DNA from: Pseudoalteromonas prydzensis
Lineage (GTDB): Bacteria > Pseudomonadota > Gammaproteobacteria > Enterobacterales > Alteromonadaceae
Length of the DNA: 64,000 nucleotides
Assembly: GCF_001661495.1 (NCBI RefSeq)
Contig: NZ_BDDT01000007.1
Coordinates: 62,001-126,000 of the forward strand
Direction: 5' to 3'
Part shown: positions 1 to 8,904 of the stretch, in pieces
Layout: each line of letters starts with the position of its first letter
Position numbering within the stretch: the first letter of the stretch is position 1
The notes under the pieces: generated by a model
The model's database searches: none
The model's input: the letters and a program-made list of their open reading frames with translations, nothing else
Told to the model about the DNA's origin: nothing
Translations under genes and position numbers: made by a program

Positions 1-1379
1 GGTCGCGATTAACAAAAACTAAAATTGGCCACCGTGGCCGCGATATCCTCGATAAATTGATGCCGTTAATGTTGAAGCAACTTGCAGATAGCAACGCAAC
101 GGGCGAGGTATTTAGTATGCTTTGCCAAGTACTAAGCAAGGTTATTTCACGCACGGCGTATTTAGAATTATTGTATGAAAACCCTGGCGCATTAAAGCAG
201 CTTGTTTCATTGTGCTGTCATAGTAAATGGATTGGCGAACATATCTCCCGCTACCCGATCTTACTTGATGAGCTGATCGACCCTGCGGTGCTGTATAAGC
301 CTACGCCGCTCAGTGCGTATAAAGATGAAATTCGACACTATTTTTTACGTATTGATAGTGAGGATTTAGAGCAACAAATGGAAGCACTGCGTCAATTTAA
401 ACAAACTCATCAGTTACGTATCGCTGCCGCTGATGCGACGGGTGTATTAGATGTGATGAAAGTAAGCGATCATCTAACCGCATTGGCCGAAGCAATTGTA
501 GAGCAAGCTGTTAACCTTGCGTGGCAACAAATGGCGCAGCGCTTTGGGACTCCACCGAATACTGATGATGAGCATAAGGGCTTTGCAGTAATCGCATATG
601 GTAAAACCGGTGGCTTTGAGGTGGGGTATGATTCTGATCTCGATTTAGTTTTTGTGCATAACAGTGATGGTTCAGAGCAAACTAATGGCAGCAAAGCGAT
701 TGATTCACGTCAGTTTTATCTAAAACTGGCGCAGCGGTTAATGCATTTATTTAATACACGTACTGCGTCGGGTATTTTATATGAACTGGATACTCGGTTA
801 CGCCCAGAAGGCGCTTCAGGGTTAATGGCAATCAATTTAGAAAGCTTTAATCATTACCAGCAAACTCAAGCGTGGACGTGGGAACATCAGGCTTTGGTTC
901 GCTCACGAATGATTTTTGGACAAGCTGAATTGCAACGGCGATTTGCGCAAATTCGCTTAGGTATTTTGTGCCAGCAGCGTGATCCACAAAAACTCAAAGA
1001 AGATGTGATCACCATGCGTGAAAAAATGCGCACCCACTTAGCGAAGGGCAATGACACTGAGTTTGATTTAAAACAAGATGCTGGTGGCATTGCCGATATT
1101 GAGTTTTTAACGCAATACTTAGTGCTCAATAATGCGCACCGCTTTGATGAGCTGACAACGTATTCAGATAATGTCAGAATTTTAACCGATGCAGCTCGAC
1201 TTGGTTGTATTAGTAAAGAAACCAAGCAAGGCTTGATCGCAGCCTATATTGACTATCGCTCTCGCTACCACGTATTAAGCTTAGATCAGCAGGGACGTTG
1301 TGTTGCAAAACAAGAGTTTGCCACACATATCGGGTTTGTCAGCAATGCATGGCAGCAGGTCTTTGAATTAACTGCTTAA
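1..1379 (+). CDS. glnE: Glutamate-ammonia-ligase adenylyltransferase, C-terminal part (window-edge partial)
   Basis: The frame is open from base 3, before any start codon, so the gene begins outside the window. The first visible residues (RGRDILDKLMPLML) match the middle of GlnE; about 459 of the usual ~945 residues are present. The visible part holds the C-terminal nucleotidyltransferase domain with the motif GYDSDLDLVFVH (near 625-660), whose DxD binds catalytic metal. GlnE adenylylates and deadenylylates glutamine synthetase in response to PII, controlling nitrogen assimilation. The stop overlaps the convergent gene at 1376 by a few bases. The C-terminus looks complete. Family assignment is firm. 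Confidence 0.95.
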   Translation, partial: SRLTKTKIGHRGRDILDKLMPLMLKQLADSNATGEVFSMLCQVLSKVISRTAYLELLYENPGALKQLVSLCCHSKWIGEHISRYPILLDELIDPAVLYKPTPLSAYKDEIRHYFLRIDSEDLEQQMEALRQFKQTHQLRIAAADATGVLDVMKVSDHLTALAEAIVEQAVNLAWQQMAQRFGTPPNTDDEHKGFAVIAYGKTGGFEVGYDSDLDLVFVHNSDGSEQTNGSKAIDSRQFYLKLAQRLMHLFNTRTASGILYELDTRLRPEGASGLMAINLESFNHYQQTQAWTWEHQALVRSRMIFGQAELQRRFAQIRLGILCQQRDPQKLKEDVITMREKMRTHLAKGNDTEFDLKQDAGGIADIEFLTQYLVLNNAHRFDELTTYSDNVRILTDAARLGCISKETKQGLIAAYIDYRSRYHVLSLDQQGRCVAKQEFATHIGFVSNAWQQVFELTA

Positions 1380-1948
1380 CTTCTTAGTCGCTTGCAATTC
1401 TCGCGCACATATTCAGAGGGCAGCTCAGTGATCACCGCTGCCCGTTGCTTAAAGCAAAAGAAGGTATAAACCTCGTTTTCAAAGTCATCATTGATGGCGC
1501 GACCGACTTGGTAAAGGGTGGAGTTGAAATCACTATCCACTCTAAAGTGATCTTTTACCACATAATCTTTACTTAAATACCAATACAATACGATGTCTTC
1601 ATTGCGTGCATAGTCAGATAACACTTTTTTTAATGTTGAGCCGTTTTCAAAACGTCTCGGGATAAATTTCCCAGTCCAATTTGGTGACGAAGGTTCAACC
1701 ACTTTAGCGCGCTCGGTTAATGCTGCATCAATATTTAAATCAGGAGCAGGGAGCTTCAGTACGTATTTATCGCGTTCATTATCTTTATTAACTTGGTTAC
1801 GTAATGAAGAATAAAAGCGTGATAAGCCTTGCGCTGCGGCATTTTTTGTATCTTTCATATCCATGACAGGGCCATGGCCTAATAAAAAATAAAGTGCTGC
1901 AGCAATTAAAATGACAGCTAGTGATAAATGCTTAACCCAAAACCACAT
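1376..1948 (-). CDS. TcpQ-like domain membrane-anchored protein
   Basis: 190 residues with an N-terminal hydrophobic anchor (about residues 5-24), so probably inner-membrane tethered with a periplasmic domain. The C-terminal ~75 residues (from about GSTLKKVLSDYAR to FCFKQRAAVIT) have the pattern of the TcpQ/PilL-N fold found in pilus and secretion accessory proteins: a (T/S)L+xxLxxW-like helix, a strand such as VLYWYLSKDYVV and a closing helix/strand. The similarity is from memory of the family pattern and is moderate. It converges on glnE with a 4-bp overlap and has no pilus genes beside it, so its partner is unknown. Confidence 0.55.
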   Translation of the reverse strand: MWFWVKHLSLAVILIAAALYFLLGHGPVMDMKDTKNAAAQGLSRFYSSLRNQVNKDNERDKYVLKLPAPDLNIDAALTERAKVVEPSSPNWTGKFIPRRFENGSTLKKVLSDYARNEDIVLYWYLSKDYVVKDHFRVDSDFNSTLYQVGRAINDDFENEVYTFFCFKQRAAVITELPSEYVRENCKRLRS

Positions 1949-2002
1949 GACTCATACTCTTGTATTTATATTTGTTAATAAAAGCATATTACAGCGGCGT
2001 TG

Positions 2003-2929
2003 TCACTTGTAATAAGAGGGGGCATCGATATCTGGACGTGTTTTAAAGCGTCTGTGCAGCCACATGTATTGCTCGGGAGCAACGTTAACTGCTTGCTCTA
2101 TTCGTTGGTTAACTCGGGTGACATCAGCTTTATTATCACCGCTGGGGAAATTCTCCAGTGCAGGCAGTACTTCTAAATGGTATTTTCCTTGTTCATCACG
2201 ACGGCTGGTTAAGCTGACCGTTTCGCAATTTTTGCTGGCTGAAAATAATAAGGTGCCAGTGGTTGTTGCCGCATCTGGGACTGCAAAAAATGGCGCAAAT
2301 TCACAGCGTTTTCGACCATAGTCTTGATCAGGCAAGTAGTAACAGACTTTTTTAGCTTTAAGTGCCTTCAATAGGCCTTTTACATCGCGTTTGCCAATTA
2401 AATATTCATTCGAGCGCAACCGACCGCGGGTCATAAAAAACTCCATTAGCGGGTTATTATGCGGGCGGTAGAAGCCAATGCCTTGATGATTAAGGCCCAT
2501 AACACGGCTGGCTATTTCTAGGTGTAGAATATGAGGAACTAGCAATAGCACGCCTTTCCCAGATTGTTGGATCCGCGCAAAATGTTCCAGCCCTTTCACT
2601 GAACCATACACGCGCTTTATTCGCCAATTTGGCCACCACCATGCCATACCCGTTTCAAGGGTCGCAATACCTGTGTTTTCCATATTCTGTTTAACTAGTG
2701 CACGTTGCTTTTCAACTGGCATATCAGGAAAGCATAGTTTTATATTAACCTCAGCAATGCGACGACGTTTTTTCATAGTGCGGTGCACTAAGCGACCAAG
2801 CTGCTTACCTAGCCATAATTGCAACTTAGACGGCAACCAAGACACTGTATATAAGATAAATACACCAAGCCAAGTAAGCCAATAACGCGGACCTAGAAAA
2901 GACCATTTAAATGCAGAAGAGTTGACCAC
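2003..2929 (-). CDS. lpxL: Lipid A biosynthesis lauroyl acyltransferase (LpxL/HtrB family)
   Basis: 308 residues, the family length. The N-terminus (GPRYWLTWLGV) and C-terminus (PEQYMWLHRRFKTRP) are near-identical to the LpxL pattern, and the catalytic HX4E dyad appears as HILHLE. It transfers an acyl chain from acyl-ACP to Kdo2-lipid IVA at the inner-membrane cytoplasmic face. One N-terminal membrane helix (about 17-35) anchors it. The start is GTG at 2929; it gives the expected N-terminus, but the ribosome site is weak. It could be the paralogue LpxP, which cannot be separated by eye. Confidence 0.9.
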   Translation of the reverse strand: MVNSSAFKWSFLGPRYWLTWLGVFILYTVSWLPSKLQLWLGKQLGRLVHRTMKKRRRIAEVNIKLCFPDMPVEKQRALVKQNMENTGIATLETGMAWWWPNWRIKRVYGSVKGLEHFARIQQSGKGVLLLVPHILHLEIASRVMGLNHQGIGFYRPHNNPLMEFFMTRGRLRSNEYLIGKRDVKGLLKALKAKKVCYYLPDQDYGRKRCEFAPFFAVPDAATTTGTLLFSASKNCETVSLTSRRDEQGKYHLEVLPALENFPSGDNKADVTRVNQRIEQAVNVAPEQYMWLHRRFKTRPDIDAPSYYK

Positions 2930-2984
2930 AGAAATATCTCATATTTGAAAAGAACTTAGTTTAACTGGATGAATAAAAAAATAC

Positions 2985-3011
2985 AAAAAAGCCAGCAAGT
3001 TGCTGGCTTTT
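2985..3011. terminator. Hairpin terminator after tolC
   Basis: GCCAGC(aagtt)GCTGGC with an A-run to the left and a T-run to the right, so it can act in both directions. It lies just past the tolC stop on the minus strand, where the U-tract is six long. Confidence 0.8.
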
Positions 3012-3035
3012 AAATGAGTAATGTTAAGCTTATCT

Positions 3036-4379
3036 TTATTGGATTGCTTTTAAACCTTGATTGATGGCTTGTAAATCATCACTAGTTAAAGTACCCGCCG
3101 CTTGCTTTAAGCGAAGCGTTGATACGACGTAACGATAGCGAACATCTGCAAGGTTACGTTTTGCATTAAAGAGGTTTTGTGTGCTGATCAAGACGTCAAC
3201 AATAGTACGAGTACCCACTTCAAAACCTGCTTCAGTGGCTTTTAATGCACTTTCAGCAGAAACCACAGCTTGCTCAAGGGCTTTAAAAGTAGCGATATCA
3301 GATACCACTTGATTATAAGAGGTGATCGTATTGCGTGTTACAGCGCGTAAGCTTGCTTCTAGGTCTTCACTTGCAGCTACATAAAACGCACGTGCTTGAT
3401 CGGTCGCTGCTGTGGTTGCACCACCAGAATAAATAGGCACACTAAAGTTAATACCAATCTTGGTAGTATCGCCACGTGGACGTGCTGTGTTTCTATTTGT
3501 ATCAGATAATGTATCACCATAACTGGCGTCTAAAGTCAGCTTAGGATAATGACCTGCTTGCGCTAAATCGATTTGATCTTTAGCGATATCAACAGTGACT
3601 TTAGATACTTGCAGATTTAAGTTGTTTTCTTCTGCAAGCTTAATGTAATCAGTAGATTGCTTAGAAGGTTTTACTGTAGAGAAGGTCTCAGTATTTAACA
3701 TATCAAGCTTAGCGTGGTATTTACCGGTGATTTCACGAAGCTGTTCACGGGCTGTTTCAACGCCATTTTTAGCCACGATTTCACGAGCTACAGAGTTATC
3801 GTACTGCGCCTGTGCTTCATGTACGTCGGTAATTGCAGTTAAGCCTACAGCGTAACGTTGCTTTGTTTGTTCAAGTTGACGCTCGATTGCACGTTTTTCA
3901 GATTGTACAAATTCTAAATTATCAATCGCGCTTAATACATTGAAGTAGCCTTCAGCAACACGAACAATAAGATCTTGTTTTGCAAAGTCGTACTGAGCAG
4001 TGGCTTGCAATGCTTGTTTGTCTGCGATGCCTAATGAATTCCATGCGCCTAAATCAAAAAGAGTTTGAGTTAGTGTCAGTCCACGATTAAATGAATCCGA
4101 ATCTGTGTCAGTATGAACGTAACCCGCAGCATCAGTACCTGTATATGATGAGCTGTCGGTTTTGTCATAACCCATAGAGAAATTGATTTGTGGTAACAAT
4201 GTACTCATCGCGCGGTCGCTGTTATAAGCTTGTGCGTCGGCTTGCGCTTTTGCTTTTAACACAGTCGGATCGTTAGCTGTTGCAATTTCATAAACTTGTA
4301 ATAAGTCTTCAGCATTTGATGCTGTAGCAGTTAATGCGCAAGATAAGCCGATCAGCGCAGCAAGGATGTTCTTTTTCAT
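3036..4379 (-). CDS. tolC: Outer-membrane efflux/secretion channel TolC
   Basis: 447 residues with a Sec signal peptide (MKKNILAALIGLSCALTATA, cleaved near residue 23). Two repeated outer-membrane-efflux-protein halves are visible: motifs around the first half (TLTQTLFDLGAWNS) and second half (FSVPIYSGGATT), plus EVGTRTIVDVLISTQNLFNA near the end, all typical of TolC. It forms the trimeric outer-membrane exit duct for RND pumps and type I secretion. It is divergent from nudF across a 156-bp AT-rich gap that must hold both promoters, as in E. coli where tolC neighbours nudF-parE. Confidence 0.93.
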   Translation of the reverse strand: MKKNILAALIGLSCALTATASNAEDLLQVYEIATANDPTVLKAKAQADAQAYNSDRAMSTLLPQINFSMGYDKTDSSSYTGTDAAGYVHTDTDSDSFNRGLTLTQTLFDLGAWNSLGIADKQALQATAQYDFAKQDLIVRVAEGYFNVLSAIDNLEFVQSEKRAIERQLEQTKQRYAVGLTAITDVHEAQAQYDNSVAREIVAKNGVETAREQLREITGKYHAKLDMLNTETFSTVKPSKQSTDYIKLAEENNLNLQVSKVTVDIAKDQIDLAQAGHYPKLTLDASYGDTLSDTNRNTARPRGDTTKIGINFSVPIYSGGATTAATDQARAFYVAASEDLEASLRAVTRNTITSYNQVVSDIATFKALEQAVVSAESALKATEAGFEVGTRTIVDVLISTQNLFNAKRNLADVRYRYVVSTLRLKQAAGTLTSDDLQAINQGLKAIQ

Positions 4380-4535
4380 TATTCGTTCAGTCCTTAGACA
4401 ATTTTCGTTCTAAAAGCATGGTAACCTGTTTTACTTAATAACAAAAAAAAAATTGCGTAAAACAGCGTAAACAAGTGTAACAGAATATAATAAAGCACAA
4501 ACTTTTTGAGTTAAAAAACTAAATGAGGAAGATGA

Positions 4536-5156
4536 ATGACCGACAAAGTCATAGCTAAATTTACCAAAAATGATGTAACCATTGCACCAGTAAAAAATCT
4601 TTACAGCGGCTTCTTTAAAATAAATTTATATCAGTTTGAGCATGCATTATTTGCCGGTGGGCAATCCGCAACGATAAGCCGTGAGATACTAGAGCGCGGT
4701 GACGCTGTGGCAGTTTTACCGTATGATCCTCACTCAGATAACCTGTTACTGATAGAACAAATTCGCATCGGTGCGATAAAGAGCAAACAGTCGCCATGGT
4801 TGTTAGAGTGTATAGCCGGTATGACGGATGGCTGTACTGATTATGAAGCCGTCGTCAAACGCGAGGCACTAGAGGAAGCTGGACTAGAGCTGCAAGAGCT
4901 GGAATTTATGTTATCGTATCTTTCAAGTCCTGGCGGTACTACCGAACGGCTGCACCTTTACCTTGCTGTTACGGATTTAAGCCAGCTGCAAAGTGGTGTT
5001 TATGGGCTTGAAACCGAAGGCGAAGATATAAAAACACATATCATCAGTTTTAATGAGGCGATGGCACGTTTAGCAAGCGGTGAAATAGATAATGCTGCTA
5101 CGGTTATTTCATTACAGTGGTTAGCGCTTAATCGCGAACGTATAATGAATAAATAG
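4536..5156 (+). CDS. nudF: ADP-ribose pyrophosphatase NudF
   Basis: 206 residues, a Nudix hydrolase splitting ADP-ribose to AMP and ribose-5-phosphate. The Nudix box lies at about residues 95-117, ending REALEEAGLEL. The box departs from the consensus GX5EX7REUXEEXGU: the first Glu is Thr101, while the metal-binding REXXEE core is intact. The start at 4536 follows GAGGAAG. It is the first gene of the nudF-yqiB-cpdA-yqiA-parE set with the same order as in E. coli, which supports the name. Confidence 0.9.
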   Translation: MTDKVIAKFTKNDVTIAPVKNLYSGFFKINLYQFEHALFAGGQSATISREILERGDAVAVLPYDPHSDNLLLIEQIRIGAIKSKQSPWLLECIAGMTDGCTDYEAVVKREALEEAGLELQELEFMLSYLSSPGGTTERLHLYLAVTDLSQLQSGVYGLETEGEDIKTHIISFNEAMARLASGEIDNAATVISLQWLALNRERIMNK

Positions 5157-5189
5157 ACTACCCTTAACTTCTAATTTTATGGCGGTAAC

Positions 5190-5648
5190 GTGACAGCACT
5201 TGCAGTGAAACAACGATATATTCAAAGTCTTCCAAAATACTTGACGTTATGTGAGCATAACTACTTACGCGCGTTAAAGTTGCTGCCTAATGAGCGCAAA
5301 CAAGGTAGCACTCGACAAGTGCAATTAGGTAATAATCAGTTTGCAATTAAAGTGGATGGTTGTGCAAAGTACACTATGGATATTTCTATCACGCAATTAA
5401 CGGGGATGTTAAAAGGTTTTAATCCGTTATTTTTAACCGTGCGTTTGTATCATGATGCAAAAGTGGCTGAAATAATTCACCATGACTATCATCAAAGAAT
5501 TAAACCATCGTATGGCTACCCGAATCCGCAAATGCATCAAAAAGACGAAAAATATCAACTCAATGCATTCTTGTACGATTGGTTAGTGGCGTGTGTTGAC
5601 AGTGGCCGAGCGGTCCTTAATTGGGATGTGAATAATGGCTTGGTTTGA
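5190..5648 (+). CDS. yqiB: DUF1249 family protein YqiB
   Basis: 152 residues with the DUF1249 pattern (YLTLCEHNYLRALKLLP near the start; NAFLYDWLVACVDSGRA near the end). Function is unknown; it is a conserved cytoplasmic protein. Position between nudF and cpdA, with a 14-bp overlap into cpdA, matches the enterobacterial operon. The start used is GTG at 5190, preceded by GGCGG; this gives the usual length. Confidence 0.88.
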   Translation: MTALAVKQRYIQSLPKYLTLCEHNYLRALKLLPNERKQGSTRQVQLGNNQFAIKVDGCAKYTMDISITQLTGMLKGFNPLFLTVRLYHDAKVAEIIHHDYHQRIKPSYGYPNPQMHQKDEKYQLNAFLYDWLVACVDSGRAVLNWDVNNGLV

Positions 5649-6420
5649 TCAATATGCTATTTTCAATAGCGGTCAACTACGTTTAGCGCATATAACCGAT
5701 TGCCATTTATTTGCCGACCCACAAGGGGAGTATTTTGGGGTTAATACGGCAGAGCACTTTTCTTGTGTGTTGGCGCACATGGCAGAGCAGTCATTAGATG
5801 CCGTGATCTTTGGTGGTGATCTAACTCAAGATCACAGTATGGCATCATATCGACTATTTGCTCAGTTGATAGCTGATTCAGCGCTCACCTGTCAGGTATT
5901 TTGGGTGCCAGGTAATCACGATGAACTAGCTGCCTTGCAACACATTTCAAGCGGGCAAATAAGTAATGCTAAACGGTTAATTGCCAATGACTTTGAAGTG
6001 TTACTTATTAATTCCAAAGGACCCACGCCTGCAGGGTGGGTCAGTGAAGCGCATTTAAATGAAATCACTACATTATTAGTAAGCACATCGCTACCGAGTG
6101 TGGTTTTTTGCCATCATAATCCATTGCCAATCAATGGCTATTTAGATAAACACATGCTTGAAAATGGCCCGCAATTGCTTAACATATTACAAAATAGTGG
6201 GCAGGTTAGGCATCTGTTTCACGGTCATGTTCATAATGACTACCAATTTCAATTCAGAAATATTGATGTGGTGGCAACGCCTGCAAGTTCAGTGCAATTT
6301 ACTAAAAACACGGCGCAATGGCAGCAGCAAAATTTAGGCGCAGGCTATCGGTTATTAACGATAACTAAGTCAAGCGATGAAGTGGCTGTTGATTCGGAGC
6401 TAATATGGCTCAACGAGTAA
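5635..6420 (+). CDS. cpdA: 3',5'-cyclic-AMP phosphodiesterase CpdA
   Basis: 261 residues of the calcineurin-like metallophosphoesterase family. All metal-binding blocks are seen: ITDCHLF (DxH), GGDLTQD (GDx), PGNHDE (GNHD), CHHNP and HGHVH. CpdA hydrolyses cAMP and so tunes CRP signalling. It overlaps yqiB upstream and yqiA downstream (16 bp), indicating translational coupling in the same transcript. Confidence 0.92.
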   Translation: MAWFDQYAIFNSGQLRLAHITDCHLFADPQGEYFGVNTAEHFSCVLAHMAEQSLDAVIFGGDLTQDHSMASYRLFAQLIADSALTCQVFWVPGNHDELAALQHISSGQISNAKRLIANDFEVLLINSKGPTPAGWVSEAHLNEITTLLVSTSLPSVVFCHHNPLPINGYLDKHMLENGPQLLNILQNSGQVRHLFHGHVHNDYQFQFRNIDVVATPASSVQFTKNTAQWQQQNLGAGYRLLTITKSSDEVAVDSELIWLNE

Positions 6421-6965
6421 TTTATATTCATGGCTTTAATAGCAGTGAAAAATCATTTAAAGCTGTGCGCTTTGGTGAGTATATGGCACACTATGACGTT
6501 GATTATTGTGTGCCGCGATTAAGTCATGAACCGCTGCATGCGATAATTCAAATTGAACAATTATTAACGCCAAATACGGTATTACTTGGCAGTTCTTTAG
6601 GTGGTTTTTACGCCACTTATTTATCGCAAAAATATCAGTTACCAGCAGCGCTGATCAATCCTGCTGTTAAGCCTTATTTGTTATTGAGTTCATTGTTAGG
6701 GGCGAACTATAATCCCTATCAGGATAGCCATTACGAGCTCAATAATAGTCATATTAACGCGTTAAAGTCACTGTCGATACCCTACTTAAAGCGCCCATCA
6801 TTACTGTATTTACTACAGCAAACAGGCGATGAAGTATTGGATTATCAGCAGGCCGTTAAATATTATTCACAATGCAAGCAACGGATTGAATTTGGTGGTG
6901 ATCATAGCTTTGTTGGCTTTGACGACGCCATTGCTAGTATTGTAGATTTTCTTAAAATCACGTAA
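6405..6965 (+). CDS. yqiA: YqiA family esterase (alpha/beta hydrolase)
   Basis: 186 residues. The fold markers are the oxyanion segment IYIHGFNSS, the nucleophile elbow LGSSLGGFYA (GxSxG) and a late His in GGDHSFVGF. E. coli YqiA has acyl-CoA/palmitoyl esterase activity; the physiological substrate is not known. It overlaps cpdA by 16 bp and sits 31 bp before parE, the conserved arrangement. Confidence 0.9.
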   Translation: MAQRVIYIHGFNSSEKSFKAVRFGEYMAHYDVDYCVPRLSHEPLHAIIQIEQLLTPNTVLLGSSLGGFYATYLSQKYQLPAALINPAVKPYLLLSSLLGANYNPYQDSHYELNNSHINALKSLSIPYLKRPSLLYLLQQTGDEVLDYQQAVKYYSQCKQRIEFGGDHSFVGFDDAIASIVDFLKIT

Positions 6966-6996
6966 AACATAGCTAAGCGCATAAAAGATAAAAACT

Positions 6997-8886
6997 ATGA
7001 GTCAGCAAAATTATAACGCCGAAGCCATTGAAGTATTAAATGGGTTAGAACCTGTTAAACGCCGTCCAGGCATGTACACCGACACCACTCGCCCTAATCA
7101 TTTAGGACAAGAGGTTATTGATAACAGTGTCGATGAAGCCATGGCTGGTCATGCCACAAAAATTGATGTTATTTTACATGAAGATAACTCACTTGAAGTC
7201 AGTGATGATGGTCGTGGTATGCCCATCGATATTCACCCTGAAGAAGGTATTCCAGGGGTTGAGCTAATTTTCACTAAACTGCATGCCGGTGGTAAATTCT
7301 CTAATAAAAATTACCAGTTTTCTGGTGGTTTGCACGGAGTTGGTATCTCTGTTGTAAATGCATTATCCACCCGGGTTGAAGTTGTTGTGCGCCGTGATGC
7401 ACAGCAATACATGATGGCATTTGAAAATGGCGATAAAGTTGAAGACTTAAACGTTATTGGCACAGTCGGTAAGCGAAATACCGGTACTACCGTACGTTTT
7501 TGGCCGGATGCCAGCTATTTTGATTCAGCTAACTTTTCATTACTGAAACTGCATCATTTGCTTAAAGCCAAGGCTGTATTATGCCCAGGTTTACGTATTA
7601 AGTTTACCAACAAGCAAACCAAAGAAACCCAAGAATGGTATTACGAAACGGGTTTAAAAGATTACTTAAACGAAGCCGTTAAAGGCTACGAAGTTTTACC
7701 ACAAGACCCTTTTACTGGTGAATTTTCAAGTTCAACCGAAGGCGCTGACTGGGCTGTTGTATGGTTACCAGAGGGCGGCGAATCTATCGCTGAAAGTTAT
7801 GTGAACTTAATACCGACAGCGCAAGGTGGTACCCATGTTAATGGTCTGCGCCAAGGGTTACTTGAAGCAATGCGTGAGTTTTGTGAGTTTCGTAACTTAT
7901 TGCCGCGTGGCGTTAAGCTCACCCCAGATGATATTTGGGAACGCTGTAGCTATGTTTTATCGGTGAAAATGCAAGATCCACAATTTGCCGGTCAAACCAA
8001 AGAAAAACTCTCGTCGCGTTCGTGTTCAGCATTTGTATCTGGGGTTGTGAAAGATTCATTTAGCTTATGGCTGAACGAACATACCGACACTGCTGAGTTA
8101 CTCTCTGAATTATGTATATCAAATGCCCAAAAGCGTTTACGTGCAGCTAAAAAAGTGGTGCGTAAGCGAGTTACAGCAGGTCCAGCCTTGCCTGGAAAAC
8201 TAACCGATTGTAGTGCTGCTGATAATGACCGCACCGAACTGTTTTTAGTGGAAGGTGACTCAGCGGGTGGCTCAGCCAAACAAGCTCGCGATCGTGAGTT
8301 TCAGGCCATAATGCCGCTACGTGGTAAAATTTTGAATACCTGGGAAGTTGAATCAGGGCAAATTTTAGCATCACAAGAAGTGCACGATATTTCAGTGGCA
8401 CTGGGAATTGATCCTGATTCAGATGATATTTCTTCTTTACGCTATAATAAAATTTGTATCTTAGCGGATGCTGACTCCGATGGGCTACATATTGCAACCT
8501 TACTATGCGCCTTGTTTGTGCGTCATTTTCCAACTTTAGTGAAAAGCGGGCATGTGTATGTTGCTATGCCTCCATTATTTAGAATCGACATTGGTAAAGA
8601 CGTTTATTATGCGCTGGATGAAGATGAAAAATCGGGCATTTTAGCGCGCATCGAAGCAGAGAAAAAACGTGGCAAAGTGAATGTACAGCGCTTTAAAGGC
8701 TTGGGTGAAATGAACCCATTGCAATTGCGTGAAACGACTATGGACCCAAATACGCGTCGCTTAGTACAGCTAACATTGGAAGATGAAGTTGAAACCATGG
8801 AAATGATGGATATGTTGCTTGCGAAAAAGCGTTCATCAGATCGTCGTCAATGGTTAGAAGATCATGGAAATCGTGCTCAAGTGTAA
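6997..8886 (+). CDS. parE: DNA topoisomerase IV subunit B
   Basis: 629 residues, one shorter than the E. coli protein. The GHKL ATPase domain is at the N-terminus (motifs VLNGLEPVKRRPGMYTD, DDGRGMPID, GGLHGVGISVVNA). The TOPRIM domain carries EGDSAGGSAKQARDR and DADSDGLHI. It works with ParC to decatenate daughter chromosomes. parC lies about 3 kb downstream on the same strand, separated by two unrelated genes. Confidence 0.97.
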   Translation: MSQQNYNAEAIEVLNGLEPVKRRPGMYTDTTRPNHLGQEVIDNSVDEAMAGHATKIDVILHEDNSLEVSDDGRGMPIDIHPEEGIPGVELIFTKLHAGGKFSNKNYQFSGGLHGVGISVVNALSTRVEVVVRRDAQQYMMAFENGDKVEDLNVIGTVGKRNTGTTVRFWPDASYFDSANFSLLKLHHLLKAKAVLCPGLRIKFTNKQTKETQEWYYETGLKDYLNEAVKGYEVLPQDPFTGEFSSSTEGADWAVVWLPEGGESIAESYVNLIPTAQGGTHVNGLRQGLLEAMREFCEFRNLLPRGVKLTPDDIWERCSYVLSVKMQDPQFAGQTKEKLSSRSCSAFVSGVVKDSFSLWLNEHTDTAELLSELCISNAQKRLRAAKKVVRKRVTAGPALPGKLTDCSAADNDRTELFLVEGDSAGGSAKQARDREFQAIMPLRGKILNTWEVESGQILASQEVHDISVALGIDPDSDDISSLRYNKICILADADSDGLHIATLLCALFVRHFPTLVKSGHVYVAMPPLFRIDIGKDVYYALDEDEKSGILARIEAEKKRGKVNVQRFKGLGEMNPLQLRETTMDPNTRRLVQLTLEDEVETMEMMDMLLAKKRSSDRRQWLEDHGNRAQV

Positions 8887-8904
8887 TAAAACCAGGGTGT
8901 AAAT

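Noticed and set aside
8171..8533. 120-codon minus-strand frame inside parE
   Set aside because: Shadow of a strongly conserved gene; no independent support.
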